Source: Enoplolaimus lenunculus (taxonomy: Eukaryota; Nematoda; Enoplea; Enoplida; Thoracostomopsidae). From it: a DNA stretch of 64,000 bases. The number at the start of each line of letters is the position of its first letter. Positions within the stretch are counted from its first letter, which is position 1. The position numbers and the translations under genes are program-made. The stretch is taken from assembly GCA_030248215.1 (NCBI GenBank), contig JASANG010002665.1, positions 1-64,000 of the forward strand. The letters are read 5' to 3'. The notes under the pieces are model-generated. The model was not told where the DNA came from. It worked only from the letters and a program-made list of their open reading frames with translations, and made no database searches. Below are positions 26,413 to 37,100 of the stretch, piece by piece.

Positions 26413-26572
26413 TTGTATAGTCATTTGTATGCTTATGTTTAGCATTGTTCCATCAGATAATACGCATAGTGCTCTCATGGTTTAATTATTTTTCCTGTTT
26501 CTTGCGTTATTAATATCTTTCAGCGTACATATTGTAATCATTTCAGCTAAACCTACATATATTGTAGTGGTC

Positions 26573-26770
26573 CGAACAAGAGCGGGTCCCCGATTTGAGT
26601 CCCAATCAATAGGAGTGTGCATCCCTAATTAGAGTCCTTTAGTGGATAAAGTCCATAAGTCCTATTTCAAGTCTATATAAAAGAGGAAAAAGCAGAAGAC
26701 TGACCAAGAATGCGGTGTAGGGTCAAACCAAGATGTGAGTTGAACATAAATAACAATCCGTAACTGAATT
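26573..26770. mobile_element. Partial GTAGTGGCCCGAATAAG element
   Basis: Left end TGTAGTGGTCCGAACAAG, followed by GGGTCCCCGATTTGAGTCCC and AGAGTCCTTTAGTGGATAAA, then an interior deletion. It ends near ATAAATAACAATCCGTAACT. Compare the full copy at 29824-30272. Confidence 0.55.
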
Positions 26771-27599
26771 ATCTCTGTAGTTCCTTAACGATTAGGGGGT
26801 AAAACATAACCCATTAGCAGGTTCTGTGGTGCCTATTTTATTTGCTGAATTCGTTGTAGATCTTTCAACGGTTTGCTGTTGAAAATGTTTTAGTTGTGAA
26901 ACTTCTTGTTCCAGGGATTCTAGGTTTTGCAGTTGACAGTTTTCATCGCGTCATCATGAATGTTGTGCGTCTACAGTTGTGCGCTAACAAACGCGGTTCG
27001 TTGTTTTTGTTAAGTTGATTTTAGTTTAGCGTTTAGGAATTATTAAATATCTTCAATGCATTTTAATTGAATTTTAATTGAATTTCGTGATTCTGTCTGA
27101 AATTGAAATTATGGCTGTGGCACTCAGCCGTGTTTATTGAACCAGTTCTGATGAACGCAGGGCAAAATCACATTTTTAACGTTTGTAATTGCAATACAAT
27201 TTGTATAATATAATGCTGTATCGAATGTATTTATATTTAAATACACAAAACTGTTGCAGTTGTTTTGAGCTAGTAAGTGGGCATGGCTGACTTTATAAGA
27301 ACTGTAAAAGGGTGTTGTTTATATCAGATAACAAATTTTGTTGAAGGTGAAATGGACTCGAACGATCAGGGTGCAATCGAAATCAGGGTTCCCGTAGAAA
27401 AATCCGGGAGTTTTCGCCGTCTGGTTCCTTTTATCAATCTGTTATTATTTCTCTGGCATTTTCCGGTAGTGAAAATTTTTCATTTGAAACTGGGCAATGT
27501 GTAGTGCAAGAGCTTCCCATTAGTCCAGGTGGAAAACATGATCTGGAGTGTAACATGGCCACTGCTGTGTTACATACGATTGGATTTCCGCTAGTTTGG

Positions 27600-28325
27600 T
27601 AGGAAAAGTAAGCATAATTTAGGCGGGGGGAAATGGAAAACTTAGGCGCCTGTATATTCCCTAATTAGGTTGGGAAAGTTGAGGTTTAGGCGAGGTTTGG
27701 AACCAGGGAAAAGTAAGTTAAATCTATACGTTGTCTGGCCAATTTGTAGAACAGGCCGGATCGTTTTCCTGCGCATCTGTAATAAAGCCAGCTCGCTTTA
27801 ATAGACTAACTTTTTTGATTAGGCTGAATAAGTAGGCTCATCTTTACGCTTAGGAATATGCCTATACTACTGTTTCGGCCCGGGTATATGTTTCTTTTAG
27901 GTTTGTAGGGAAAGTTGGAGCGTTGGTGAGTTTTGCAAAACGGAAAAAGCGGGAAAGATAAATGTATTAAAGGTTTCTCTCGTCCTTGTATGGAAAGAAC
28001 CGTTTCGTTGGTTCTGGCTGACAAATTGGTTTGTGCGGTTCGGTTGGGAAAAGTGGAAAATTCAAGCGTAGATATATGAATCCTTTTATGGTTGCTAGGG
28101 AAAATTTGATGAGTAGGCGAGGTTCGGAAAACGGGAAAAGTAGAAAATTTGAACGCTTGTTTTCACGTTGTTTGATAGCGAAAATCAGGAGCGTAGGTTT
28201 TATGTGAAAAACGGGAAAACTGAAAAATTTGAACACCTAGATTTTCTCTCGGCTGGGTAGGAAAAATCTGACGCAAAGGTTTTGTTCGGAAACGGGAAAG
28301 TCGGAAAATTTGAGATTTCATGTCC
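27600..28325. repeat. Diverged tandem repeat, about 95-bp units
   Basis: Words like GGGAAAAGTAGAAAATTTGA, GCGTAGGTTT and GGTTCGGAAAACGGGAAAA recur roughly every 95 bp. The units differ from each other, so the array is old. A TTAGGC-core element has inserted at 27737-27892. Minus-strand frames here repeat a Phe/Pro motif because of the array, not because of a gene. Confidence 0.5.
27737..27892 (+). mobile_element. TTAGGC-core MITE, family A (few TTAGGC left)
   Basis: Left GGCCAATTTGTAGAACAGGC, block TTTAATAGACTAACTTTTTT, short core with one TTAGGA and two TAGGCT words, right ACTACTGTTTCGGCCCGGG. It shows the flanks persist when the telomere-like core is almost lost. Confidence 0.65.
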
Positions 28326-28329
28326 TTCT

Positions 28330-29823
28330 TTAAATCGCCAACTCCGCGCTTGAGTCCGTATTTCAATGACGCTATCTCTCTCTGGTTCAATAATGTAGTC
28401 GTTTTCCACTTTTATTTTCCCCCAACACCGCATGTAAAGCAATATACAAGTAGCTCGAGTACCGATACAATACAAGTATAATATCCTTAATTGCGAGCTT
28501 CAGCACGCTGTAATGTGCCGAAAGTTCCTATAACCTTATACCGTTCTTCCACTAAGTTGCACTATCTCACACAATACAAGACAAATGCAACGCTAACGTG
28601 ACCACCATCCCAAAACTCTGTAAAATCCCTAAGTAACCGTACAAAACGCCAGAAATCCACAGCAAACAAGTCGAAACTAGCACCGCTAGATTCTACTAAC
28701 CTCAGAAACTCCAACTAACTTCCCCAAGATCCCCGTTACAACATCCCCAATTTCCCCGATTCCCCAGTTACTGCCCGAAGGCTACGTGCTATGCGCTCCG
28801 TTAACCACATATCCTTGTGCCGGTGTACCGTAGGCTCCCATTTGGAGCTACCGTGAGTATTTCCAATTTTTGAGCGTGCAAAAAGAACTATTTAGTGGCC
28901 ATGCGCGGCCCAGGTGCAAATTGACATTGCGGCACAGCCGCCATCACGCACAGATTATATAGATTTTACCCCTCCTAGCAACGCCTAAACCTAACTTAAA
29001 TTATAAGAAAGACTATAGGTGGAGCCAGGGACTCACTTTAAGGTGTGGATTTAGGTTTGGTTTTAGGTTTGTTTTAGTTTTTAGTTTGCAATATATTAAG
29101 AGTGGCACAGCGACCTACGCACCTTTCCGTTTTTCAAAAAAAAATTACGCTTCAAATTTTCCCTACGAACCCTGAGAAGTCAGAATAAACTAGGCGCATG
29201 AATTTCGGCAATTTTGCAGTTTTCCATTGCCACTACGCAAATTGTCGAGGGGAATAACTTTTTCGCTTGTAACATAACAAATACTGTATTGCAGTCCCGC
29301 GAATAAAACGGCACGCACACTCAAAGTATTAACAACGGCCCATCTCAGTACACATATACTCGTAGTTTATTGCTTTTGCTATACAGATAGCAAGCTTGAA
29401 TTTTACTTTACCATGACCTCTGTTTTTTATTCGCATTATTATTATTATTGTTGTTGTTATTATTAAACATCAGTACACTCTCTATTTGAAGATTAAAAAT
29501 GACTGTTGTATACTCACTATTTCAGTTTTGCTGCTCAAAATAGAATTCGCGTGTCACATATTAGTAGAATTTTGAACTATTTTTAAATAAAACTAAATTT
29601 TTTTAGTTGACAATGGAAGCCTGTGCTAAAATGTGCTCATGATTCAGTCTGAAATTGCAGAAGTTCAATAAACACAGACTTCATGAATGATTTTTCAATC
29701 CAAGCGGACGGAGGGCGGCAAGATTGTTTATTTCGGGATAGTGCAGCGTATCAATATTTTTTGCGTTTTTACTTAGCTTTAAGTTAGTCTTAAAATGACA
29801 GAATGGTTAAGTAATTTCTGGTA
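28330..29823. other. Intergenic, no recognised gene
   Basis: Contains degenerate TTTAGGTTTGGTTTTAGGTT at 29045-29075 and an ATTATTATTATTGTTGTTG microsatellite near 29440. Nothing else supported. Confidence 0.35.
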
Positions 29824-30272
29824 CGGTAGTGGCCCGAATAAGAAGAAAGGGGGTAATAAGAGGGTCCCCTTCTTGAATCCCAATGAATAGGATTCTGTAT
29901 CCCTAATAAGGGTCCATAAACGGATAGAGTCCCTAAATACTAATTAGAGTTCACAAATGTCAATTATCCCTAATTGTAGTACATAAATGACTCCGGGACC
30001 AAATAAAGTTGAATTCGAAACTATAAACCATACTTAAGTATTGAAAGTACATTCCTAAGTATAACCCTGCATTATCAATCAAGGATTTGATACAAGACAA
30101 ATACACGTTTAATTTAACGGATAGTTGCAATACCGAATATATATCTGTAACAAAGGGCAGCGGAGGGTTTGTTGAAAATAACTTACAGTTCGCAACCGAA
30201 TAACGTGGGTGCCCTCTGGAAACGCGAAATAAATATCAGTCCCTCCCCCTCTTATTCGAGTCGCTACAGTAC
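29824..30272. mobile_element. GTAGTGGCCCGAATAAG element, full-length copy
   Basis: Ends GGTAGTGGCCCGAATAAG and CTTATTCGAGTCGCTACAGT form inverted repeats. The interior has TTGATACAAGACAAAT, GGATAGTTGCAATACCG and AAAGTACATTCCTAAGTATA, all shared with copies at 50130-50523 and 41653-41830. About 450 bp, non-coding. Confidence 0.7.
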
Positions 30273-30640
30273 GTACTTAAGTACGGTTTCAGAAACCCAG
30301 CCCTTATATCATAAATTGTATACGTCTCGACTGTTTCGCAACTCAGCAAATGTTACATTCTAGGCTAGAAAGTTTTATTTCTTTAGGATTATTACCATAG
30401 GTGTAGCTGATGGGTGGTGGCAGACTACCGCTTTGGGTGTTTTGTAAAGGAATTTTTGATTTCGTTGTGCGTTTAACATAACTGCCCGTCAAAGTTTGCA
30501 TAGAACGTATCCCCTCCCGTTCGACAGTTCTGTCTCTAACCAAGATTACTACTGCGTCTTCGCAATTTATTCACTGTGTCCTTTGTAGCACCTAAATTCT
30601 TCTGCAAACACATTTTGCCTATTTCCAAAATGCGCTTTAT

Positions 30641-30847
30641 TGATTGGCCAATTGAAATTGATCACCTGACTAATGCCCTTTAGTGATTGGCCAACTGAAG
30701 TTGATTATCTGACTAATGCCCTTTAATGATTGGCCAACTGAAGTTGATTACCTGACTAATGCCCTTTAATGATTGGCCAACTGAAGTTGATTACCTGACT
30801 AATGCCCTTTAATGATTGGCCAACTGAAGTAGATTACCTGACTGATT
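30641..30847. repeat. 43-bp tandem repeat, nearly five units, with CCAAT motifs
   Basis: Units start TGATTGGCCAACTGAAGTTG at 30641, 30684, 30727, 30770 and 30813, a fixed 43-bp step. Each contains ATTGG, an inverted CCAAT box. The inner units differ by one or two bases, so amplification is recent. It lies about 3 kb upstream of the first visible ZP exon. Confidence 0.85.
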
Positions 30848-31157
30848 GTTTGATTTCGACGAATAAAAGCAAGGTTTATGTTCTGACTTTAGGCGTGGCT
30901 TTAGACTATTAATTAAGAGTTGGGTTCAGTCCTGTAAACGAAAAAATGTATTGCCGTTAATTCATCAGAAACCTGCATATCTCAAATTTATACCGAAAAC
31001 CGTTCTATTCTTCCGGTTCTAAAACTATCACTGTTTTTTCGCATAGCTCTTGGTTTTCTTTGGCTTTCTTCCGTGATCAGCAATAATCGTTGACAAGGCC
31101 AGCTTAAAACTTGCTGCAGGCATGCGAATCAAACAGTTTGAAATATTTCAACATTTT

Positions 31158-31331
31158 GGCCCATGTACAGATCAGGGGTGGACCGCTTTTCCGTGGAGCT
31201 ACAATAGCGCAAGTTTAAGCTTTAAACTGATTTTCTTTGCTTAGGCTTAGGCTTTGGCTTGCGTATATGTTTATCCTTTACGCTTAGGTTTAGGCTTAGA
31301 AATATTTGCGTAGACCACTGCTTTATTGTCC
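31158..31331 (+). mobile_element. TTAGGC-core MITE, family A
   Basis: Left GGCCCATGTACAGATCAGGG, block AAGCTTTAAACTGATTTTCT, core TTAGGCTTAGGCTTTGGCTT, degraded right end GACCACTGCTTTATTGTCC. Confidence 0.72.
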
Positions 31332-31423
31332 TTATTTTATTCATTAGCCAAAATTTTAAACACCGCATAAAAATGAATCTTGTAAAATGATTTTGAATAT
31401 CAGTTTATTTTCTTTGAAGTACG

Positions 31424-31606
31424 GGCCAATGAAAAGAACAGGGGCGGAACTGAATAATACGCAGATTCTTAAGCCTAAGCCTAAGCGTAAAAATGAGCAT
31501 GTTCCTAAGCCCAAGCCTCAACCAAGCAAAAAATTAGTCTAAAGCTTAAGCTTACTGCATTACAGTCCCACGGAAAAACGTTCCGCCTCAGAGCTTTACG
31601 TGGGCC
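31424..31606 (-). mobile_element. TTAGGC-core MITE, family A
   Basis: Ends GGCCAATGAAAAGAACAGGG and GAGCTTTACGTGGGCC. Core CCTAAGCCTAAGCG, with two arrays separated by AAAAATGAGCATGTT. Flanks GAAGTACG and GATCTACG match at 6 of 8. Confidence 0.78.
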
Positions 31607-32093
31607 GATCTACGTAAGGTTCGTTTTGCATAGTAACAAAATTTTTTTACTATGATGGCTTGACAATATTAAATTCCGTTTCGGCTGGTTTAACATCAAA
31701 AGTATCGGTATTCAGAGTTATTTGTAAAACTTAAACTTTAAATCGGTCTCAAACATCGCTTTCAAACTTTAAATCAAAATCATTTCAAGCTTTAAGCATT
31801 TCACATTCAGCGTAGAAACGTATCGATTCTTTGTTTGCTCAACCTTCTTGCTCAGTGCAATAGGGATCGCTCAAGATATTTTAAAACGTTTTCACATAAA
31901 TGTTTTCAATTTCGCATACTGCTCAATTTTGGAGTGTTTTTGTTTTTAGAAATTGCGTGCGTCGGCGTAATAATTTGTCATCAAATCTACGCAGACTTTA
32001 TGGCTTGTAAACTTGGAAAGCTTACAAGTTGCGTTTTTAACAACTCTATTGAATGTTTTTTTGATTAATTTTGAAAATTCGAGTGTCGTATCC

Positions 32094-32254
32094 AGGCCCG
32101 TAACCAGTTCACCTTGTTGGGGGGTAAAAACTTTTCAGGAGAAGCATTCAAGGGGTTTCAATGAGTTACAAGCAGGGATGAAAATTTTCTAGGGGACCAT
32201 ACTTTTTCCAGGGGGGGCTGAGTCCTCCTGCCCCCTCCCGTTTGGCTACGGGAC
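32094..32254. mobile_element. GGCCCGTAGCCA-family MITE
   Basis: Ends AGGCCCGTAACCAGTTCACC and CGTTTGGCTACGGGACC. The middle reads CATTCAAGGGGTTTCAATGA, GTTACAAGCAGGGATGAAAA and TTTCCAGGGGGGGCTGAG, an internal consensus repeated in nine copies in the window. About 160 bp. Confidence 0.75.
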
Positions 32255-32579
32255 CGATCCTATCAACGCCCGAAATTTTTGGTTGAAATTTGATTAAATT
32301 TATAATCTTTGGAATTTTACACCAAAATCACGAATTGTTATTAGTACATGGACCAGAAGTTTTTTGGCGTATACATCTTAACCATGGAATGCCTTTGGTC
32401 ACATACTGCTATGGATCCAGAAATTTCAGACGGAAGGTGGCCTGGCAAACGCTATGAAACGTAGTTTTTACTACGTGCCAATTTTCTGACGGCAAAATTA
32501 TAAGAAGAACCTTACAATTTTATCACAAAATTTTCTTATAAGGGTCGTACGGTTTGGGCTCAACAGCCTTCCATAAATG

Positions 32580-32756
32580 ACCCATGTAAAGATCTGGGGC
32601 GAATTGTCTTTTGCGAAACTGCAATAGAGTAAGTTTTAAGCTGTAGATTAATTTTTTGCTTCGGCTTCGACTTAGATATAAGCTCATTCTTACGCTTAGG
32701 CTTAGGCTTAGGAATTTGCTTATACAACTGTTATGGCCCTGTTCTATACATTGGCC
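32580..32756 (+). mobile_element. TTAGGC-core MITE, family A
   Basis: Left ACCCATGTAAAGATCTGGGG, block AAGCTGTAGATTAATTTTTT, right GGCCCTGTTCTATACATTGG followed by CC. Flanks CATAAATG and CATAAACG match at 7 of 8. Confidence 0.8.
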
Positions 32757-33086
32757 CATAAACGAGAACCTGTTTGCATCAAAGCTGGATGTTGCTTCAT
32801 ACTGTCGGTCTATGCCAACATTTAAAATCTTGGTATGAAGCGCTATCAGAACTATTAGGTTAACTTTTCGACTCTATGATTACTGGTCAAAGAGAAACTC
32901 GAATACTGGTTCGCTAGTTTTCGTTTTAGTTGTATCAACATTAATATTCAATCGATGTTTAAATGCACTATTTTCTATCATTGGAAATTAATTAAAAATG
33001 GAACCATAGTAGGTTGCGAACAATAGTTATGATCTTATGGAAAGTTTTTCAGGTAAAGTCTTTGGTTAGTTGCACAGATGCTATAG

Positions 33087-33304
33087 GGTCCATGTATAAA
33101 GAACAGATCCGGAATAGTAGTATAAGCATGTTTCTAAGCCATAACCTAAGCCTAAGCCTAAGACTAAGCCTAAGCCTAAGCCTAAGCTCAAGAATGAGCC
33201 TATTCCTAAGCCTAAGCCTAAGCAAAAATTTAATCTAAACCTTCTTAAACTGACTCTATTACAACCCTCCGGAAAACAATCCTGCCCTGTTCTATACATG
33301 GGCC
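33087..33304 (-). mobile_element. TTAGGC-core MITE, family A, perfect 8-bp duplication
   Basis: Ends GGTCCATGTATAAAGAACAG and CCCTGTTCTATACATGGGCC. Flanked by TGCTATAG on both sides (33079-33086, 33305-33312), a perfect hAT-type target duplication. The core holds about a dozen CCTAAG units in two blocks split by CTCAAGAATGAGCCTATT. Confidence 0.9.
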
Positions 33305-33399
33305 TGCTATAGTATACACGCCGACTGCGAGATCAGCCTCTTTAACATTTTCCGTCAGTGACAAAAATTGTTTACAGGATACAATGTAGGACCGAACTA

Positions 33400-33587
33400 G
33401 CGCATGTAAAAGGTCATTGGCGGAACGTATTTCTGCGGCAGTGCAATGAAATAAGATTTAAGCTTTAGACGATTGTTTTGTTTAGGCTTAGGCTTAGGTA
33501 TAAGCTTATTCATACGCCTAGGCTTTGGCTTAGGCTTAAGCTGAGAAATATGCTTACGGTTATGACACTGCGCTATATATTGGCCGT
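33400..33587 (+). mobile_element. TTAGGC-core MITE, family A, decayed
   Basis: Left GCATGTAAAAGGTCATTGGC, block AAGCTTTAGACGATTGTTTT, core TTAGGCTTAGGCTTAGG, right end ACACTGCGCTATATATTGGC. It ends about 190 bp before the ZP exon. Confidence 0.65.
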
Positions 33588-33780
33588 AGAACCTAGCTTA
33601 ATTTTGAAACACACTTTTTTGTTTTCAGCTGCGTTCATTCAAAAACATATACTTTTAAACTATTACGAATTTTTAGATCAGGCAAGCTCGCCTACTCGAG
33701 TATAACTAATATCGCTTTGGCCTGAACCCAAAAAACAAACTAGACGAACTAAACTCAATTTCAATACTGTTGCTTTCCAG

Positions 33781-34198
33781 ATTTTCGCCATTGTCAACGC
33801 TCAACTTGTTACGAATCGAGTCGTCTCGCAAGTACAGCCCGTTTACCGTCCCCAGCAATACCCCAGCAACACTGGCAACTCAAACTACGGCCCTCCGTCG
33901 CCTTCGCCAAACGTTCCCTCCACGTTCACCAATCGTGTGACCCAACGAAGCGCCCTGTGCGACTCGGAGTCGATTCATTTTTCGGTCAACTTTGAAAACC
34001 CGTTTGGCGGAGTGATTTATTCAGATGGAGCGTACGAGTATCCTGAATGTCGATATTTTGACGGCAGTCAGCATCGTACGTCGCGGTATGCGCTTGCGTA
34101 TAATATTACTATACCGTTGGGTAAATGCAATTCACAGCAGTACCGCGATGGAACGAGACGGAATACGGTAGTTGTTCAACGCGATCCTCGGTTGTTAG
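33781..34198 (+). CDS. ZP exon A: signal-peptide end, Pro-rich lead, ZP-N start
   Basis: Acceptor TTGCTTTCCAG, donor GTAAAG. Codes VYRPQQYPSNTGNSNYGPPS then CDSESIHFSVNFENPFGG and VIYSDGAYEYPECRYF, the first ZP-N strands. Ends phase 1. Confidence 0.88.
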
Positions 34199-37100
34199 GT
34201 AAAGCGAGTTATTTTTTTAGGCTTTTTGTATTTGTTTTAAATTTTTAAGCATTTTTATTGGTTCAAAAAGGTCTTAAATACGTTTCGTTGGTAAGCAAGA
34301 TCCTCGACTGTTCACGAATTGATGTATAAAACTGGGCCGGAACAGTAGTATAAGCATATTTCCAAACCTATGCTTACGCCGAAGATTAAGCCTAAGCGTA
34401 AGCGTAATTATGAGCCTATTCGTAAGCCTAAGCCTAAGCCTAAGCCTAAGAGTGAGCCTATACCTAAGCCTAAGCATAAGTCTAAGCAAAAAAAATTAGT
34501 CTAAAGCTTAAAGCTTACTCTATTACTGTCCCGCCGGAAATCGTTCCGGCCCCGTTATATATACATGGTCCAATATTTTTAAATTTTTTGAAAATTTTTT
34601 TGAAAAAATTTAAGGTATTTTTTCAGTCCGACGCTGTACCACCATAATCTGGATATAACTGAGCGACTTTTGGGTGCCTTTTTTGGTTACGTTTTAAATT
34701 TTTGAAAACATGTTTTCCCAATTTCATTGATTTTTCGGCCCATGTAAAGATCAGGGGCGGAATGTTTTTTTGTGGGACTAGAATAGAAGAAGCTTAAGCT
34801 TTAGACTAATTTTTTGCTTGGCTTTGGCTTAGGTTAGGCTTAGGCTTAGGCTTAGGCTTAGGAATAACCTTATAATACTGTTCCGCCCCTGTACTTTACA
34901 TTGTCCGATTTTTCCGACCCGACGTTAATATCCACTGTAACGCTGTGGGGCAACGAAATTAATTTTTTGGTCAAAGTTTTGAAAAGTTTTTATATTTTTA
35001 ATAAAATTCAGAAGTTTTTTTCAAGTCAACGCTATCGTTTGCGTTTGTATAATAGCTTAAGATGTATCATCTTTTTTTGAAAAAATAATTATTTTAAAAA
35101 CAGTTGTTCTTTTTGACCATTTCGGCCCATGTTACTTTAAGAGGCGTCCAGATAACTAGTGGGTCTATAAAAGAGTAAGTTTAGATTCTAGATTACATTT
35201 TGTTGCTTAGGCTTAAGCTTAAGCTTAGGCTTAGGCTTATGCTTAGGCTTAGGCTTAGGCTAAGGCTTATGCTTAGGCTTAGGCTTAGGCTTAGGCTTCG
35301 ACTTAGGCTTAGGCTTAGGCTTAGGCTTAGACTTAGGAACACATTCTTGCAACGCTTCGGCTTAGGCTTAGGAATACGCTTAATTGTCTGTTACGCCCCT
35401 TAAAGTAAACATTGGCCACAATTTCTATAGATTTCTCTGCCCAAAATAATCCTCGTTTTTGTGTCGGTTTACTTAAAACCGTAGCTTCCAGGTTCGTGGC
35501 CGAGTAATTAATTGAAACAGAAATGTGTTTCAGAAGTTTGGGACAACAAATACGTCATCACATGCAACCCTAATCTGCAACGGCCGAATGATAACCAGTT
35601 CACAGTGACACTAAACACTATCGCAGTGGATAGTTCAGGGTCAAAATCAGGTAAAATGGCTAAACGGCCGTTACTACAAAAAGACATCAGTGGCGTAGGC
35701 AGGATTTGATTTCAGGAAGGCATAATTATGCCGAAAAAAGTAGTAAGGGATCAAAATTTTTTACCTCTGAAGCATGGAAAAGTGTCTTTTTTGCGTGTCC
35801 AAAAATTTCCGGAGATATATTCCCCTATCCCTACCGTATACCGCTCTGGAATGCAGGGCTCGCTGTTCCATCACTGTGGAAGGCATCGCTATCTTTTACA
35901 TAAACATCAACTCACTCTTAGATGATTGATTTTCGGACGAGTTTATAAAATAACTCAGATACCGGCGGAAAATTTAGATTGGGCTCTTGTACAGCTTCCG
36001 CCCAATTTACTATTAAGCTTATGTTTAGACTCGGGTTTAGGCTTATGTTAAACAAAAGGTTTATGCGCGCTTAATCCTAATGCTTGAACAGTGCAAAACA
36101 GCATTGGATTGTTTTAAGATTCAGTAGCAGGGGCCGAACGTTTTTCTGTGGGACTGCAATAGAGTAAGCTTAAGCTTTAAACTAAACTTCACAAATTCAT
36201 GGCCATCAAAGTTGTGTAAAATCAATACTTTATGTTAAAATTTAAACCATATCCCTGCCATCCGGTTAATATTGTTCGTTATTATGTGTTTCAGATACAT
36301 TAACAAATTATAATACAGACGCGCTGAACGGACTAAGTTATAATGTTCAAGTGGTCCATGGACGCAGTCCATTTGGCGGAGTTGTATCTCGGCCTTTAAG
36401 CATTGGTGAATTAATTACTTACGTCATTGCAGTAGAATTACTGCCGTCAACTGCGAACGCAAGGGTTGGACGGTGCTGGGCAACCGATAATATTTCGCGG
36501 ATTGAGTTGTCCAATGACGCTGGTGAGAGTTTAACTGCGAAAAAAATGTTTTTGATTCTCAACTGTGTACACTGCGAAAAATGGTGAGTCAAATTGACTG
36601 TCTCAGAAATAGGCTCTACGGGACGACACAAACTGAGTCAAATTCAACTCCGCCAGAGTCAAACGTGCAACTTAGGGAGTCAAATTTGACTCTTAGTTCC
36701 GTAGAGCCTGTTTCGGAGAGAGTCAATTTGACTCACCATTTTTTGCAGTGTACAGGCATGCGGGAACACGGGTGTCGGCGGTGTCAGTCGAAGGGCGTCG
36801 CTGAAGCCGTTAAAACCTCAAAAGTTTCATGAGTAGAATTAAAATCATTAAATGCAAAAAATGCGATGGCGGCTTTTCGCTTGCTTCGCTCGCAAGGTTC
36901 ATAAAACTACTCTGTGTATCTTTTGGCTCTTGTTTGCCTACCAATGATATCATTTTTAGCCAGATTTGAGGGCTTTTTAGTTATTGGGTTAGTTGCAGCG
37001 TTCCTGTATTTAAAATCTGAAACATTTGGCGTTTCTGCGCAGGACAATATCTCCACAAGACGTGACAGTCCTTTACAACAGTGAAAAATTAAGTTGCTAA

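Noticed and set aside
27806-28475. Several minus-strand Phe/Pro-rich frames
   Set aside because: They follow the diverged ~95-bp tandem repeat and have no consistent reading frame.
35206-35338. A true telomere or chromosome end
   Set aside because: The TTAGGC array is only about 130 bp, bounded on both sides by MITE ends and genic sequence.
35200-35403. Frame of Arg-Leu repeats, and similar frames at 21-233, 33014-33299, 34274-34489 and 62438-62701
   Set aside because: Translation of TTAGGC/CCTAAG arrays inside MITEs; a six-base repeat gives dipeptide repeats in open frames.
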